Below, piece by piece: positions 53,741 through 62,110 of a stretch of DNA of 62,346 bases (position 1 is its first letter; every line of letters starts with the position of its first letter). The translations under genes were made by a program, and so were the position numbers. The stretch is from contig DBTX01000004.1 of NCBI GenBank assembly GCA_002307275.1, positions 1 through 62,346 on the forward strand. Direction: 5' to 3'. The notes beneath the pieces were generated by a model. It did not search any database, was not told the origin of the DNA, and saw only the letters and a list, made by a program, of their open reading frames with translations. The DNA comes from Hungateiclostridiaceae bacterium UBA1305. Its GTDB lineage: Bacteria; Bacillota; Clostridia; Acetivibrionales; DTU013.

Positions 53741-54043
53741 TCAATTTAGCGCCATTACATTCTCATAGTAAAACAGCTGGAAAATACCCTTTATTATGTC
53801 GTTATGGTTATCAGCAGTTATATGGTGAAGCTGACCGTCATCCAACTGAATGCACATTGAAATCTGATATTTGTCACTATTGTCGATCACTGCGCTGATC
53901 AGATCTACGGCCTCTGTTGGTTTGCAGAAAACATACTCCCATTCCTTCGTTTTTTCATCCATTTCGACCTTCCTGTCATAATAGCTTTCCAAAAAGCGTT
54001 TGATTTCTCCATGTTTCCTTGACCACATGTTAATTGTAAGCAT
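53741..54043 (-). CDS. Small protein of unknown function
   Basis: 100 residues, mixed charged sequence with a plausible alpha/beta fold and no cysteine cluster, signal or membrane helix. AAAGGAG precedes the ATG at a good distance and a clear promoter lies upstream, so it is likely real. I do not recognise a family. Confidence 0.7.
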   Translation of the reverse strand: MLTINMWSRKHGEIKRFLESYYDRKVEMDEKTKEWEYVFCKPTEAVDLISAVIDNSDKYQISMCIQLDDGQLHHITADNHNDIIKGIFQLFYYENVMALN

Positions 54044-54072
54044 TGATGCTTCTCCTTTTTATCATGTACAAA

Positions 54073-54102
54073 ATTATATTGCAGAAAGTTCAGGAGCAAC
54101 AA
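54073..54102 (-). promoter_or_regulatory. Promoter of the 100-residue protein gene
   Basis: On the minus strand TTGTTG (54102-54097) and TATAAT (54078-54073), 18-base spacer. It lies between the structured repeat and the gene, so the repeat is probably not part of this gene's leader. Confidence 0.62.
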
Positions 54103-54150
54103 TTTGTTTCACCGTATTCGGCTTGCTGCAGACAAGACCTTTTGCATTCT

Positions 54151-54320
54151 TTATAACGCATCGGTTCAAAATAAAATTTTTCGATTGTAGAAAAATTTTA
54201 TAACCGCTGCTGCGTTTCAACGAGGCTGGTCGCCTGAAAAACAAATCGGTATCCGCCACCTAAGCTTTTTGCGAAGCAAAAGAGCCTTGAGATGGGGGAC
54301 ATCTTTCGCCTCGTTATATA
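54151..54320 (-). repeat. Structured intergenic repeat, copy 2 (full length)
   Basis: About 170 bp, same orientation as copy 1. Minus strand: TATAACGAGGCGAAAGATG at one end and GAACCGATGCGTTATAA at the other; AACGAGG can pair with CCTCGTT before GAAACGCAG; AGATG-TCCCC-CATCT and a 12-bp AT-rich hairpin (ATAAAATTTTTC / GAAAAATTTTAT) are predicted. Ends TTATAACG/CGTTATA are inverted. It fills much of the 414-base gap; the rest is AT-rich with possible promoters of the flanking genes. Confidence 0.7.
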
Positions 54321-54457
54321 TATTAGACAAACCTTTATAAAACCCTTTATGTAATTATTTCATGTCTTGTATCCTTTAGCATAATTCATTAAATTCTGCA
54401 TTAATATTGCTGCCTTTACCAATAATAAAGAAAGCAGACGAACGGGAGGTAAGCGCA

Positions 54458-55444
54458 TTGTGTTATAGAATTTGCAGTAGAAAGGCCTTGTTGGTACTCA
54501 TCACATGTATTCTGCTGGTATTGACCGCATCATGTGGTAAAAGTGAACAGCCAAATGCACAGCAGGCGTCAGTGCAACAACAGCAATCACAGGAAACGGA
54601 GCCAGAAAATCTAAAAAACATAGAAGCCCGGTTGGAAACATTGATTGAAACATTAGGCGGCCCATCCATAAAGATGGAAGAGGGTAAAAGTGGGCAGCAG
54701 GGCAGTCAACAAAGCAGTCAGCAGGGCAGCCAACAAAGCAGCCAACAGGGCAGCCAACAAAGCAGCCAACAGGGCAGTCAACAAAGCAGTCAACAAAGCA
54801 GTCAACAAAGCAGTCAGCAGGGCAGTCAACAAAGCAGCCAGCAGCAGGGTGCTCAAAAGGAGACCCCGCAGAGCAAGGGAGGACAGAAGCCGAGCCAAAA
54901 GCAGCAGCAAAAGGATGAAGCGAAGTGGAAAGAGGTTGGTACAATAATCAGCAACCTGCATTACCAATGGAATGAATTCATGCCGGAAATTGCAGAAAAA
55001 GGAGCTGATATGAAGCTGATCAATAATTTTGCCGATGCATTGAACAGTCTCACTACGACAGCTTTAACCAAAGATACCGAAAATACTCTTACATCAGCAA
55101 ACACTTTGTATTCATATATACCGGACATTTACTCCCTCTTCAAAGTGAAAATGTCCCCCGAGGTGAAGAGAATGATCTATTATACACGCAGCATTATTCT
55201 CGAGGCTTCAAAAGACAACTGGGAGCAGGTAAAAAAAGATAACGATTCATTAAGTAAATCCTGGTCATTCTTTAAAAACACACTTAATAAGGAACAGGAG
55301 CAGATAAGTGCCAAACTGGATTTTTCAATTTATGAACTCAGCAAGGTAACTGATGCAAAAGAAAAGCCTCTGACAGACATCAAAGGAAGAATCGTACTAT
55401 CAAATATCCAGGAAATTGAAAAATCATTTGAAGAGAAAAAGTAG
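54458..55444 (+). CDS. Lipoprotein with Gln/Ser tetrapeptide repeats
   Basis: 328 residues from TTG 54458, which lies six bases after GGGAGGT; the longer frame has no such site. The N-terminus is a lipoprotein signal ending LTASC. A Gln/Ser-rich segment follows, with twelve units of GSQQ or SSQQ, then a Lys/Gln-rich linker and a helical domain of about 180 residues (WKEVGTIISNLHYQWNEFMP ...). The repeat likely makes an extended arm at the cell surface. The C-terminal domain is not one I can name. Confidence 0.8.
   Translation: MCYRICSRKALLVLITCILLVLTASCGKSEQPNAQQASVQQQQSQETEPENLKNIEARLETLIETLGGPSIKMEEGKSGQQGSQQSSQQGSQQSSQQGSQQSSQQGSQQSSQQSSQQSSQQGSQQSSQQQGAQKETPQSKGGQKPSQKQQQKDEAKWKEVGTIISNLHYQWNEFMPEIAEKGADMKLINNFADALNSLTTTALTKDTENTLTSANTLYSYIPDIYSLFKVKMSPEVKRMIYYTRSIILEASKDNWEQVKKDNDSLSKSWSFFKNTLNKEQEQISAKLDFSIYELSKVTDAKEKPLTDIKGRIVLSNIQEIEKSFEEKK
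54701..54844. repeat. Twelve 12-bp repeats encoding GSQQ/SSQQ
   Basis: Units such as GGCAGTCAACAA and AGCAGTCAGCAG in tandem, mainly alternating. Copy changes keep the frame and alter arm length by four residues. Long open frames on the other strand here are artefacts of the repeat. Confidence 0.92.
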
Positions 55445-55461
55445 GGGCATTCCTATGCCCC
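55444..55461. terminator. Small hairpin between convergent genes
   Basis: GGGGCAT and ATGCCCC arms separate the lipoprotein and ferritin-like genes, overlapping the first stop codon. No real T-run, so termination is uncertain. Confidence 0.4.
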
Positions 55462-55905
55462 TTAATGCAGTTGGTTCTCTGCGATTAACTTCAACATCAG
55501 TTTTAAATGGTCATGGTCATGGGAAAGGATATCTTTAGCAAGTGCCAAACTAGTGTCATCAAGATCTCCGCGAATAACCTCCTCGGCAGCTGCGATCCCT
55601 TTATCCTCACCGTCATATGCCATTATCAGAACATCATAGGAGCTCTTTCCATTTGTCTGCATCCCCAGCTTCATACTCGAAAACACGCCCGAGATACCTG
55701 TATTACTGTCAGGAACTCCTCCAAGATTCTGGATTCTATCAGATAAATGGCTTGCATGTTCCTTATGATTGATCTGTATCTGCTGAAAACTATCCCGTAT
55801 TTTTTCATTATCAACTGCCGAAATAAATTTTCCATATGCTTCGACAGCCATTTGTTCTCCTTTCAGGAGTGTATTCAGCTCATTTGCCACTGTTGTTTTA
55901 TCCAT
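55462..55905 (-). CDS. Ferritin-like four-helix protein (DUF2383 type)
   Basis: 147 residues, mostly helical: ELNTLLKGEQMAVEAYGKFI near the N-terminus and HDHDHLKLMLKLI at the C-terminus, with the E..H pattern of a ferritin-like bundle. These proteins may bind a di-metal centre; function poorly known. GGAGG precedes the ATG. Confidence 0.75.
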   Translation of the reverse strand: MDKTTVANELNTLLKGEQMAVEAYGKFISAVDNEKIRDSFQQIQINHKEHASHLSDRIQNLGGVPDSNTGISGVFSSMKLGMQTNGKSSYDVLIMAYDGEDKGIAAAEEVIRGDLDDTSLALAKDILSHDHDHLKLMLKLIAENQLH

Positions 55906-56015
55906 AAAAATAAAAGCCTCCTGTTTCTGGAATATACTTTTTGCATCGTTTATAGTATATCCAAAAAACGCCCGGATAAATTAACTCACAGAGCAGGATT
56001 GTAAAAGCCCCTTGA

Positions 56016-56426
56016 TTATGCGGTATATTGCTTTAAAAACTCTGGCAATTCTTCGTTTACACCATTGATCGTTATATAAAAGTCGATATTCACTTTCTCC
56101 ATGATCACTTGCAGATTCTTGAAGAAAAGCTCCAGATCTGCTGCTTTTTTCTTTGTTATGTAATTCAAGCCATCAATAAAAATGCCTTCTATATCATAAT
56201 TCTGCGAAAGAATACCACAAAGGAATCCAAAAAATCCTTCACTTCCCATTTGAGGGAAGTCTGAAACATTGACGAATCTGACCTTGTGCTTCAAATCGTA
56301 CATCAACTGTGTGCTGTCATCGATGAATACTACATCTCCCTTTGCTTCCTGCACGATTTTATTGGCCGTATCTATGAGAATCTTGGTTTTGCCCATACCT
56401 TTTTCGCCATATATGACTTTTATCAT
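56016..56426 (-). CDS. Small P-loop NTPase-like protein
   Basis: 136 residues. Walker A GEKGMGKTKIL at the start and a probable Walker B in IEGIFIDGLNY near residue 80. No helicase or signature motif, and the protein is short, so only a core P-loop domain is present. GGGAG precedes the ATG. A near-perfect palindrome upstream suggests regulation by a repressor. Exact role unknown. Confidence 0.75.
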   Translation of the reverse strand: MIKVIYGEKGMGKTKILIDTANKIVQEAKGDVVFIDDSTQLMYDLKHKVRFVNVSDFPQMGSEGFFGFLCGILSQNYDIEGIFIDGLNYITKKKAADLELFFKNLQVIMEKVNIDFYITINGVNEELPEFLKQYTA

Positions 56427-56460
56427 GAATGCTCCCTTACCCTTTCCTTTTCCAATATTA

Positions 56461-56510
56461 AGTTAACACGTTAACTTACATATACAATAATATAAGTATC
56501 CCGCTAATTC
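56461..56510 (-). promoter_or_regulatory. Promoter and palindromic operator of the P-loop gene
   Basis: AGTTAAC-AC-GTTAACT (56461-56476) is an inverted repeat with a 2-base centre. Upstream on the minus strand TTGAAT and TATTGT are 17 bases apart, placing the palindrome around the transcription start, a usual repressor position. Confidence 0.5.
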
Positions 56511-56623
56511 AAGAAGCAAATTCTAAAGCTCCCAATATTTCAACAAATAAGCTGGTAATCAAAATCTCGGGAGTATCGGCCTCTCTCGATTTTAGCCGGA
56601 TATGCTCGCAAATGGCTGGATAT

Positions 56624-56650
56624 AAAAAGAGCCGGTACAAAACCGACTCT
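56624..56650 (-). terminator. Terminator of the SSB-like gene
   Basis: On the minus strand GAGTCGGT..ACCGGCTC forms a stem followed by TTTTTATAT, right after the stop codon. Confidence 0.85.
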
Positions 56651-56655
56651 GTCAA

Positions 56656-57336
56656 TTATTCGTTATCGTGTTGTTCCATCTCATTTTCAGGTTTTTCATC
56701 ATCCATTTCATGTCCTGCTATTTCCATCTTTGAGATTGAAACCTCGTATGCAACCTTTGTAAGTATATCTCCGGATTCAAGCTTTTTCTGATAAGTCCTG
56801 CTTTGAATCCTGCCCCATACCTTTATATTGTCTCCAACCGTGCGATTCTCCGAGAATCTGGCGTTTCTGCCCCATGCTATGCAGGGTATGTAATCGGATT
56901 TATTATACGGGCGATTCACTGCGAGAAGTATGTCAGTGATTTCCCTGCCAAAGGGAGTAGTCCTGTAAATCGGTTTCTTGCATATGTATCCGTTCAGGTA
57001 AATCTGATTCGGATTTTTTATTTTTTTCTCATCTTCAAGAAATGTGATGTCTCTTGCAAATACAGTCAGCAACAATCTGTTTCCTTCATTATTGTAACTG
57101 TTATAGGAGCGAAACTGGCCTTCAACCTCAATAACTGTCCCTATTTCCAATTTATCCTTGCTTGCAAGCCTTTCAGATATGGTAACAGGTATCCTGTCGT
57201 TACTGTCGCTCAGCCTTGGCACGTCGAGCATGAAATAATAAAAGCCTTCTCCATAAACCTCATGACTGAACTCAACGTTGGAAACCACTTTCCCGGAAAT
57301 AGTGACCATGTTGTTTTCTATGATGTTTCCGACCAT
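56656..57336 (-). CDS. SSB-like protein with two OB-fold domains
   Basis: 226 residues from ATG 57336 (GGGGG four bases before; GAGGAG further up). The first domain (VTISGKVVSNVEFSHEVYGE ... LLTVFARDITF) and second (NQIYLNGYICKKPIYRTTPFG ... VAYEVSISKMEI) both look like OB folds of the single-stranded DNA-binding protein family. The second holds the typical VNRPY..SDYIPCIAWGRNA block. The acidic tail ends NEMEQHDNE and lacks the usual DDDIPF tip. It is probably an accessory SSB paralogue and not the replicative one. Confidence 0.8.
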   Translation of the reverse strand: MVGNIIENNMVTISGKVVSNVEFSHEVYGEGFYYFMLDVPRLSDSNDRIPVTISERLASKDKLEIGTVIEVEGQFRSYNSYNNEGNRLLLTVFARDITFLEDEKKIKNPNQIYLNGYICKKPIYRTTPFGREITDILLAVNRPYNKSDYIPCIAWGRNARFSENRTVGDNIKVWGRIQSRTYQKKLESGDILTKVAYEVSISKMEIAGHEMDDEKPENEMEQHDNE

Positions 57337-57524
57337 CCGACCCCCACTCTCCTCTCGGTTCATCTGTATATCGTACGTATTTTTCTAATGTATATTTATT
57401 CGCGAAGGGCCTGTTTTAGAATTAAAAAAGTTTCTTAAACAAAAGCTCAAAAAATATATAATCAAATAAAATAGTAATCTCCATGAAAATTAACCACTAT
57501 TTTATATTATATTACATATTCATC

Positions 57525-57657
57525 AACATGCAAATACTTTAAATCATAATTTTAGGATATTATTGTTCAAATTGTTTGAATCCCACCGGAAATATACGGA
57601 TGAATACCGTTTATAATGGCAAATGATGCTGCTGCAAGCACATTATGGCTGTCGAAT
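57525..57657 (-). pseudogene. Direct repeat A: remnant of Mur-ligase-like gene 3' end
   Basis: 133 bp that align without gaps, with 11 mismatches by my count, to 61978-62110. On the minus strand the first 27 codons read SHNVLAAASFAIINGI then HPYISGGIQTI and a stop at 57567-57569, matching the end of the Mur-ligase-like gene at the right edge of the window. There is no start or upstream part. It lies in the 392-base gap that also contains the mannosidase terminator and AT-rich sequence upstream of the SSB-like gene. Confidence 0.8.
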
Positions 57658-57680
57658 TTCGAAGCAATGCTCCATAAATA

Positions 57681-57722
57681 AGAGCATTACTGTCATCCTC
57701 CTGATGATAACAGTAATGCTCT
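57681..57722 (-). terminator. Terminator of the alpha-mannosidase gene
   Basis: Arms AGAGCATTACTGT and ACAGTAATGCTCT form a perfect 13-bp stem; the minus strand continues TATTTATGG. It lies seven bases past the stop codon. Confidence 0.75.
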
Positions 57723-57728
57723 ATGTAA

Positions 57729-60700
57729 TCACTTAGTCTTAATCTTGAATGTTTTAATCTCAAACGGCTTAAGATCAAATACAAATGAATTGTCCCCATG
57801 TTCAAGTTCTTGCAGGTTGCTCTCCATAAGGTCGCATTCCCACACTTTGGAGATTTCAGCGCCAAATGTCAGATTAACCGAAGATCTTCTGTTATAGCAC
57901 TCATAAAGCCTTACGATAATATCCTCCGAGTCCTCCGCCTTTTTGACTACCTCAATGATAACATTTTCCTTGTCAACTTTTACCATGGAAAATTCTGTGG
58001 GCAGACTTCCCGCATGCTGATTTTCAAACTTTGCATACATGGGACAGTTGAGCGCATATGCCATTGCTACCGTTCCAGCCTCTTTAAAGCCTCCTGCATG
58101 CGGATAAAGGGAGTAGGTGAATTCATGAATTTCCCTGTCGGCATCCATATTGGGTTCTTTTGCCGACTTAATCATTGTAAGCCTCATAACGCTATCTTTA
58201 ATGTCATGGCCATATTTACAGTCATTGAGCAGGCTGACTCCATAACCGTCCTCCGACAAATCAACCCATTTATGGGCGCAGACCTCGAATCTGGCCTGAT
58301 CCCAGCTCGTGTTCCAATGAGTAGGTCTTTCTACATTGCCGTACTGTATATCATAAGTTGCCTTGTCGGAATGAATATCCACAGGGAATGCAGTTTTTAA
58401 AAGCACCTGGGTTTCTTTCCAGTCTATTACATTCCTGAAATCTATCCTTGGAATATCTTTATATATGGATATTTCTTGGGATATGAACGAATCACAGAAT
58501 TTTCTGTTGATTCTGACAGTCGTTCTGACATCACCAGCCTCGGTGATTTCCACGCTGTCAACATCCGTTACTTCCCACATCTTCTCCTGATAGTAGAGAT
58601 TAATGTCCCATGCGTCATAATTGTATGGTTTGTCTTCAAAGGCCTGCAGTACATTTGCCCTTTCACCCGGCTTCAATACTTCACGGTGATTCGTTTTGTC
58701 ATACAGAGACGCAATGTTCATATTACTATCAAAGATCATTTTAAAGAATTCATTTTCAAGCTCTTTTTCAAAAGCTTTTTGAGTACATATATCAGTACCG
58801 GCCGCAGCTTTTCTTATTTCATAAACTTTATAACCCTTGGAAGGTACTCCTTTCACAAAGAAATTGATCCTTCCGGAGCTGTTCCTCTGTGAGGGAATAA
58901 CATTGCCAGTACCGTCTATTATCTCTGCATTTTCATATTCCTCTGGAACATCAAGCTCAACGAGATCATTCCTTTCAAAGCTTAATTGATTAAAAACCAC
59001 AATAGAAGGTGCCTTTAAAGCAATTTCCCCTGCAATGCCCCCTGTGGAAGCATCCAATATCTGCTGGCCGTTTTTTAATATTTCCAGGTACTGTTCCATG
59101 GAATCTTCATAAACCTCTTTAATGGATGAACCAGGCAGTATATCGTGGAATTGATTTAAAAGGATGGTTTCCCAGCCTTGATTCAGCTTTTCGCGTGGAT
59201 AGGGCGTTGAGTCAGTCAGAAGGCTGTCTGCTACTGCAAAAATCTCGGCAGCCTGATACATCAATTCACTTTTGCGATTGAACTTTTTATTTCTGGCAAT
59301 TGAGGTGTATGTACCCCTGTGATATTCAAGATAAAGCTCGCCAACCCATTTCGGCAATTTTTTATTACCCGCGGTTTTGGCATTGAGAGTATTGAAAAAG
59401 TCCAGGGATTTACTCTGTTGGACTCTAGGGCAGCCCGGTATGCCTTTTTCCATTCTCCGTGCATTTTCCAGCATTTCCTTAGTCGGGCCGCCTCCACCGT
59501 CGCCAAAGCCATAAGAGATGAGGATTTCCTCGTTCATATCCTTCTGCTGGTATCTTTTCCATGCACCCATAACCTGTGTCGGCACAAGATCACCGTTGTA
59601 AGTAGTGCAATGGGAATTGGAATCAAAATTTTGAGTGGATACAAAATAGGTTAAAATCTCTGTTCCATCCAGTCCTCTCCACATGAAGGTGTCGAAAGGC
59701 ATCTTGTTATATTCGTTCCAGCTGATCTTCGTCGTCATGAAATAATCTATTCCAGATTTTTTCAGAATTTGCGGAAGAGCAGCGCTATAGCCAAAAACAT
59801 CCGGCAGCCAAAGGATTCTGTTCTTTATGCCGAATTCCTTTTCGAAGAACCTGATACCGAACAGAAGCTGTCTTACCAAAGCTTCACCTGATGCCAGATT
59901 GCAGTCGGCCTCCAGCCACATGGCTCCTTCCGGCTCCCATCTGCCTTCTGCTACACGCTGTCTGACTTCTTCATAGAGTTCGGGGTAGTCTGATTTTACG
60001 AACTTATACAGCTGTGGCTGACTTGACATGAATATATATTCCGGGTATTCCTTCATGAGGTTTAATACCGTGGAGAAACTTCTTGCCGTCTTTTCTCTTG
60101 TCTGTGCAAGAGTCCAGAGCCAGGCTACATCAATATGCGTATGTCCTACACAGTGAGCCGTAACATTATCATGTCCACAGTACCCTGCATAAAACTCTTT
60201 CCCCAGAAATTCCGCAGCTGCTATAACTGATTTTTTAAACTCCTCCGAAAATGGCTTCCTGAAATCTATCAAATTGATTGAGTCATTCAGATACCGGATG
60301 ATGTCTATGCTTCTTTTGTCCTCTTTATCAAGAAGCTTCGCGACATTGTACGGGACCTCAATATCGTAATAGAGACTTTCCACTTCCTTTTCAATTGCCG
60401 AAACGTGGCAGTCAAGGTTAACCAGGCCTTCTTTCATGCCTGAGTAAGCATGGAGATCTATTGAATATATTTCGCCTTTTATTGCCTGTTGTGACAGAAT
60501 GATCTCTCTATGGTTCACATCAAGACCCTGGACAAGCTTCCCGTTACTGTATGCGAGAAATTGCGGATTTAAGGCATCCCAGTCTCCTTCTCTTCCTGTG
60601 GATACCTCTAGTATTATCGTTTTCCCATCCAGATTTTCAGGTACTTCAAAGGTAGTTGAAAACCAGAAGTGCTGATCTTTGCCGCCCCATCTGCCGCCTT

Positions 60701-60860
60701 TTGTGAAAGGCTCCCAGGATGCTTCCTCAAAGCTCTGTCTTTCTTTGTATTTAAAATTACCTTTCCTGATTTTGAAGGAATCAATTTCGACACTGTTACT
60801 GCGCGAATACAGCTTTAGTTCCTTTAATATCCTTCCGATTCTTTCAGTCAGCATATACAT
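57729..60860 (-). CDS. GH38 alpha-mannosidase
   Basis: 1043 residues, full-length family-38 glycoside hydrolase. Zinc site residues H240, H242 and D244 lie in GHTHIDVAWLW; the nucleophile is probably D354 in WLPDVFGYSAALPQI. The middle three-helix bundle and C-terminal beta domains follow. No signal peptide, so it probably cleaves imported alpha-mannosides in the cytoplasm. GGGGTGA precedes the ATG. The AraC-type gene upstream is transcribed in the same direction and is the likely regulator. Confidence 0.94.
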   Translation of the reverse strand: MYMLTERIGRILKELKLYSRSNSVEIDSFKIRKGNFKYKERQSFEEASWEPFTKGGRWGGKDQHFWFSTTFEVPENLDGKTIILEVSTGREGDWDALNPQFLAYSNGKLVQGLDVNHREIILSQQAIKGEIYSIDLHAYSGMKEGLVNLDCHVSAIEKEVESLYYDIEVPYNVAKLLDKEDKRSIDIIRYLNDSINLIDFRKPFSEEFKKSVIAAAEFLGKEFYAGYCGHDNVTAHCVGHTHIDVAWLWTLAQTREKTARSFSTVLNLMKEYPEYIFMSSQPQLYKFVKSDYPELYEEVRQRVAEGRWEPEGAMWLEADCNLASGEALVRQLLFGIRFFEKEFGIKNRILWLPDVFGYSAALPQILKKSGIDYFMTTKISWNEYNKMPFDTFMWRGLDGTEILTYFVSTQNFDSNSHCTTYNGDLVPTQVMGAWKRYQQKDMNEEILISYGFGDGGGGPTKEMLENARRMEKGIPGCPRVQQSKSLDFFNTLNAKTAGNKKLPKWVGELYLEYHRGTYTSIARNKKFNRKSELMYQAAEIFAVADSLLTDSTPYPREKLNQGWETILLNQFHDILPGSSIKEVYEDSMEQYLEILKNGQQILDASTGGIAGEIALKAPSIVVFNQLSFERNDLVELDVPEEYENAEIIDGTGNVIPSQRNSSGRINFFVKGVPSKGYKVYEIRKAAAGTDICTQKAFEKELENEFFKMIFDSNMNIASLYDKTNHREVLKPGERANVLQAFEDKPYNYDAWDINLYYQEKMWEVTDVDSVEITEAGDVRTTVRINRKFCDSFISQEISIYKDIPRIDFRNVIDWKETQVLLKTAFPVDIHSDKATYDIQYGNVERPTHWNTSWDQARFEVCAHKWVDLSEDGYGVSLLNDCKYGHDIKDSVMRLTMIKSAKEPNMDADREIHEFTYSLYPHAGGFKEAGTVAMAYALNCPMYAKFENQHAGSLPTEFSMVKVDKENVIIEVVKKAEDSEDIIVRLYECYNRRSSVNLTFGAEISKVWECDLMESNLQELEHGDNSFVFDLKPFEIKTFKIKTK

Positions 60861-61012
60861 TTAAATCACCCCATAATGAATTTGTCCCTGCACAGACTAT
60901 GCTAAAGCTATTTATACGACTGCATGAGCGTCCTGCAAGAAAACTTGCTTTGAGATCATTATAAGTTTTATGAAAACTTCTGAAAATTATAAAAAGAGAC
61001 TATTACTTAATA

Positions 61013-61894
61013 TTATCGGACATTTACTCTAAAGACACCTGGGGGATAGCCTTCCTTTCTTTTAAAGAACTGATTGAAATAATACTCACTGGAAAATCCC
61101 AGCATCTCGGCGATCTGCCGGATAGTCAAATCCTGCCGCTCTATCAGCATGCTTTTGGCTTTCTGGAACTTAAACTCCTGAATCAGCTCCTTCGTTGTCA
61201 TTCCTGCAGCCTCACTTACGATACGGGATATCTGCTTTTCCCCAAGGAACATGTAATGGGAAATGTCAGTCGTAGAAATGGGTAGAGAGATATTGTCACG
61301 GATATAATCACTAATTTGCATAAATCTGTATTCAATTTTTTTATGCTTTATCGGAACGGTATAGCGAGCAGGCGTTAACCCGTCTATGGCTCTTGCAGCG
61401 GCTGTTATCAGCATGATAGTCAGGGATCGTATATTGTTGTAAAAACCTGCATTCTTATAATGAGCCTCTTCGAGTGCTTTATAAAAAATATTTGTAGCTC
61501 CCGCAACATCTGCATACGGCTTGCACCCGGTGTTTTTCAATGTATCGACAATATATTCGGCTTCAGACTCCTGTTCTTCATCGGAGCTAAGCTCGCAATT
61601 CAGGCTGAACTCAATATATCCTTTGAAATTATGCTGCCGGTGGTATACGCCAGGCCTGGCCAGATAGAACTCGCCTGCTTGTATGTCAAAGCCTCCGTCA
61701 TCCAGTTCCACCCTGCTTGAACCTGCGTAGACGAAGTGGAATTCAAAGGTGGAATGCATATGTCTTTCAATCACATCATCCATGTTGCACTGCATGGCTC
61801 TAAACCACAGAACGTTTATACCAAGGTTGCCGGTGTTTATTTTTAAATCGAGTTCAGAGAGCCCTCTGGAAGCCTTCATGATATCAAAATCCAT
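61013..61894 (-). CDS. AraC-family regulator with cupin sensor domain
   Basis: 293 residues. An N-terminal cupin/AraC_binding domain (HMHSTFEFHFVYAGSSRVEL, GEFYLARPGVYHRQHN) probably binds a sugar. The C-terminal double HTH has MFLGEKQISRIVSEAAGMTT and IAEMLGFSSEYYFNQFFKRK. AAAGGGA precedes the ATG. It is immediately upstream of the alpha-mannosidase gene, its likely target. Confidence 0.92.
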   Translation of the reverse strand: MDFDIMKASRGLSELDLKINTGNLGINVLWFRAMQCNMDDVIERHMHSTFEFHFVYAGSSRVELDDGGFDIQAGEFYLARPGVYHRQHNFKGYIEFSLNCELSSDEEQESEAEYIVDTLKNTGCKPYADVAGATNIFYKALEEAHYKNAGFYNNIRSLTIMLITAAARAIDGLTPARYTVPIKHKKIEYRFMQISDYIRDNISLPISTTDISHYMFLGEKQISRIVSEAAGMTTKELIQEFKFQKAKSMLIERQDLTIRQIAEMLGFSSEYYFNQFFKRKEGYPPGVFRVNVR

Positions 61895-61977
61895 ATAAAT
61901 CCCTTTACTGAACTTGATATATTACAAATACAGTTTAATATAATCAGACAATTATTACAATAGCTCAGGATATTCAT

Positions 61978-62110
61978 AACATGCAGATACTTTAAATCGT
62001 AATTTTAGGATATTATTGTTCAAATTGTTTGAATTCCACCGGCGATATTCAGATCAATACCATTTATTATGGCAAAGGATGCTGCTGCAAGCACATTATG
62101 GCTGTCGAAT
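61978..62110 (-). repeat. Direct repeat B (3' end of Mur-ligase-like gene)
   Basis: Second copy of the 133-bp sequence at 57525, exactly 4453 bp away and in the same orientation. It covers the last 30 codons of the Mur-ligase-like gene and the sequence after its stop. Confidence 0.88.

Noticed and set aside
54501..54967. Long minus-strand and third-frame open reading frames across the Gln/Ser repeat (Ala/Leu- or Cys-rich products).
   Set aside because: They are shadows of the 12-bp repeat in other frames, lack ribosome binding sites and have extreme composition.
57611..57865. 84-codon minus-strand frame at the end of the mannosidase gene.
   Set aside because: It overlaps the mannosidase in another frame and runs through the terminator and repeat; only the short Mur-ligase-like remnant in a different frame is supported.
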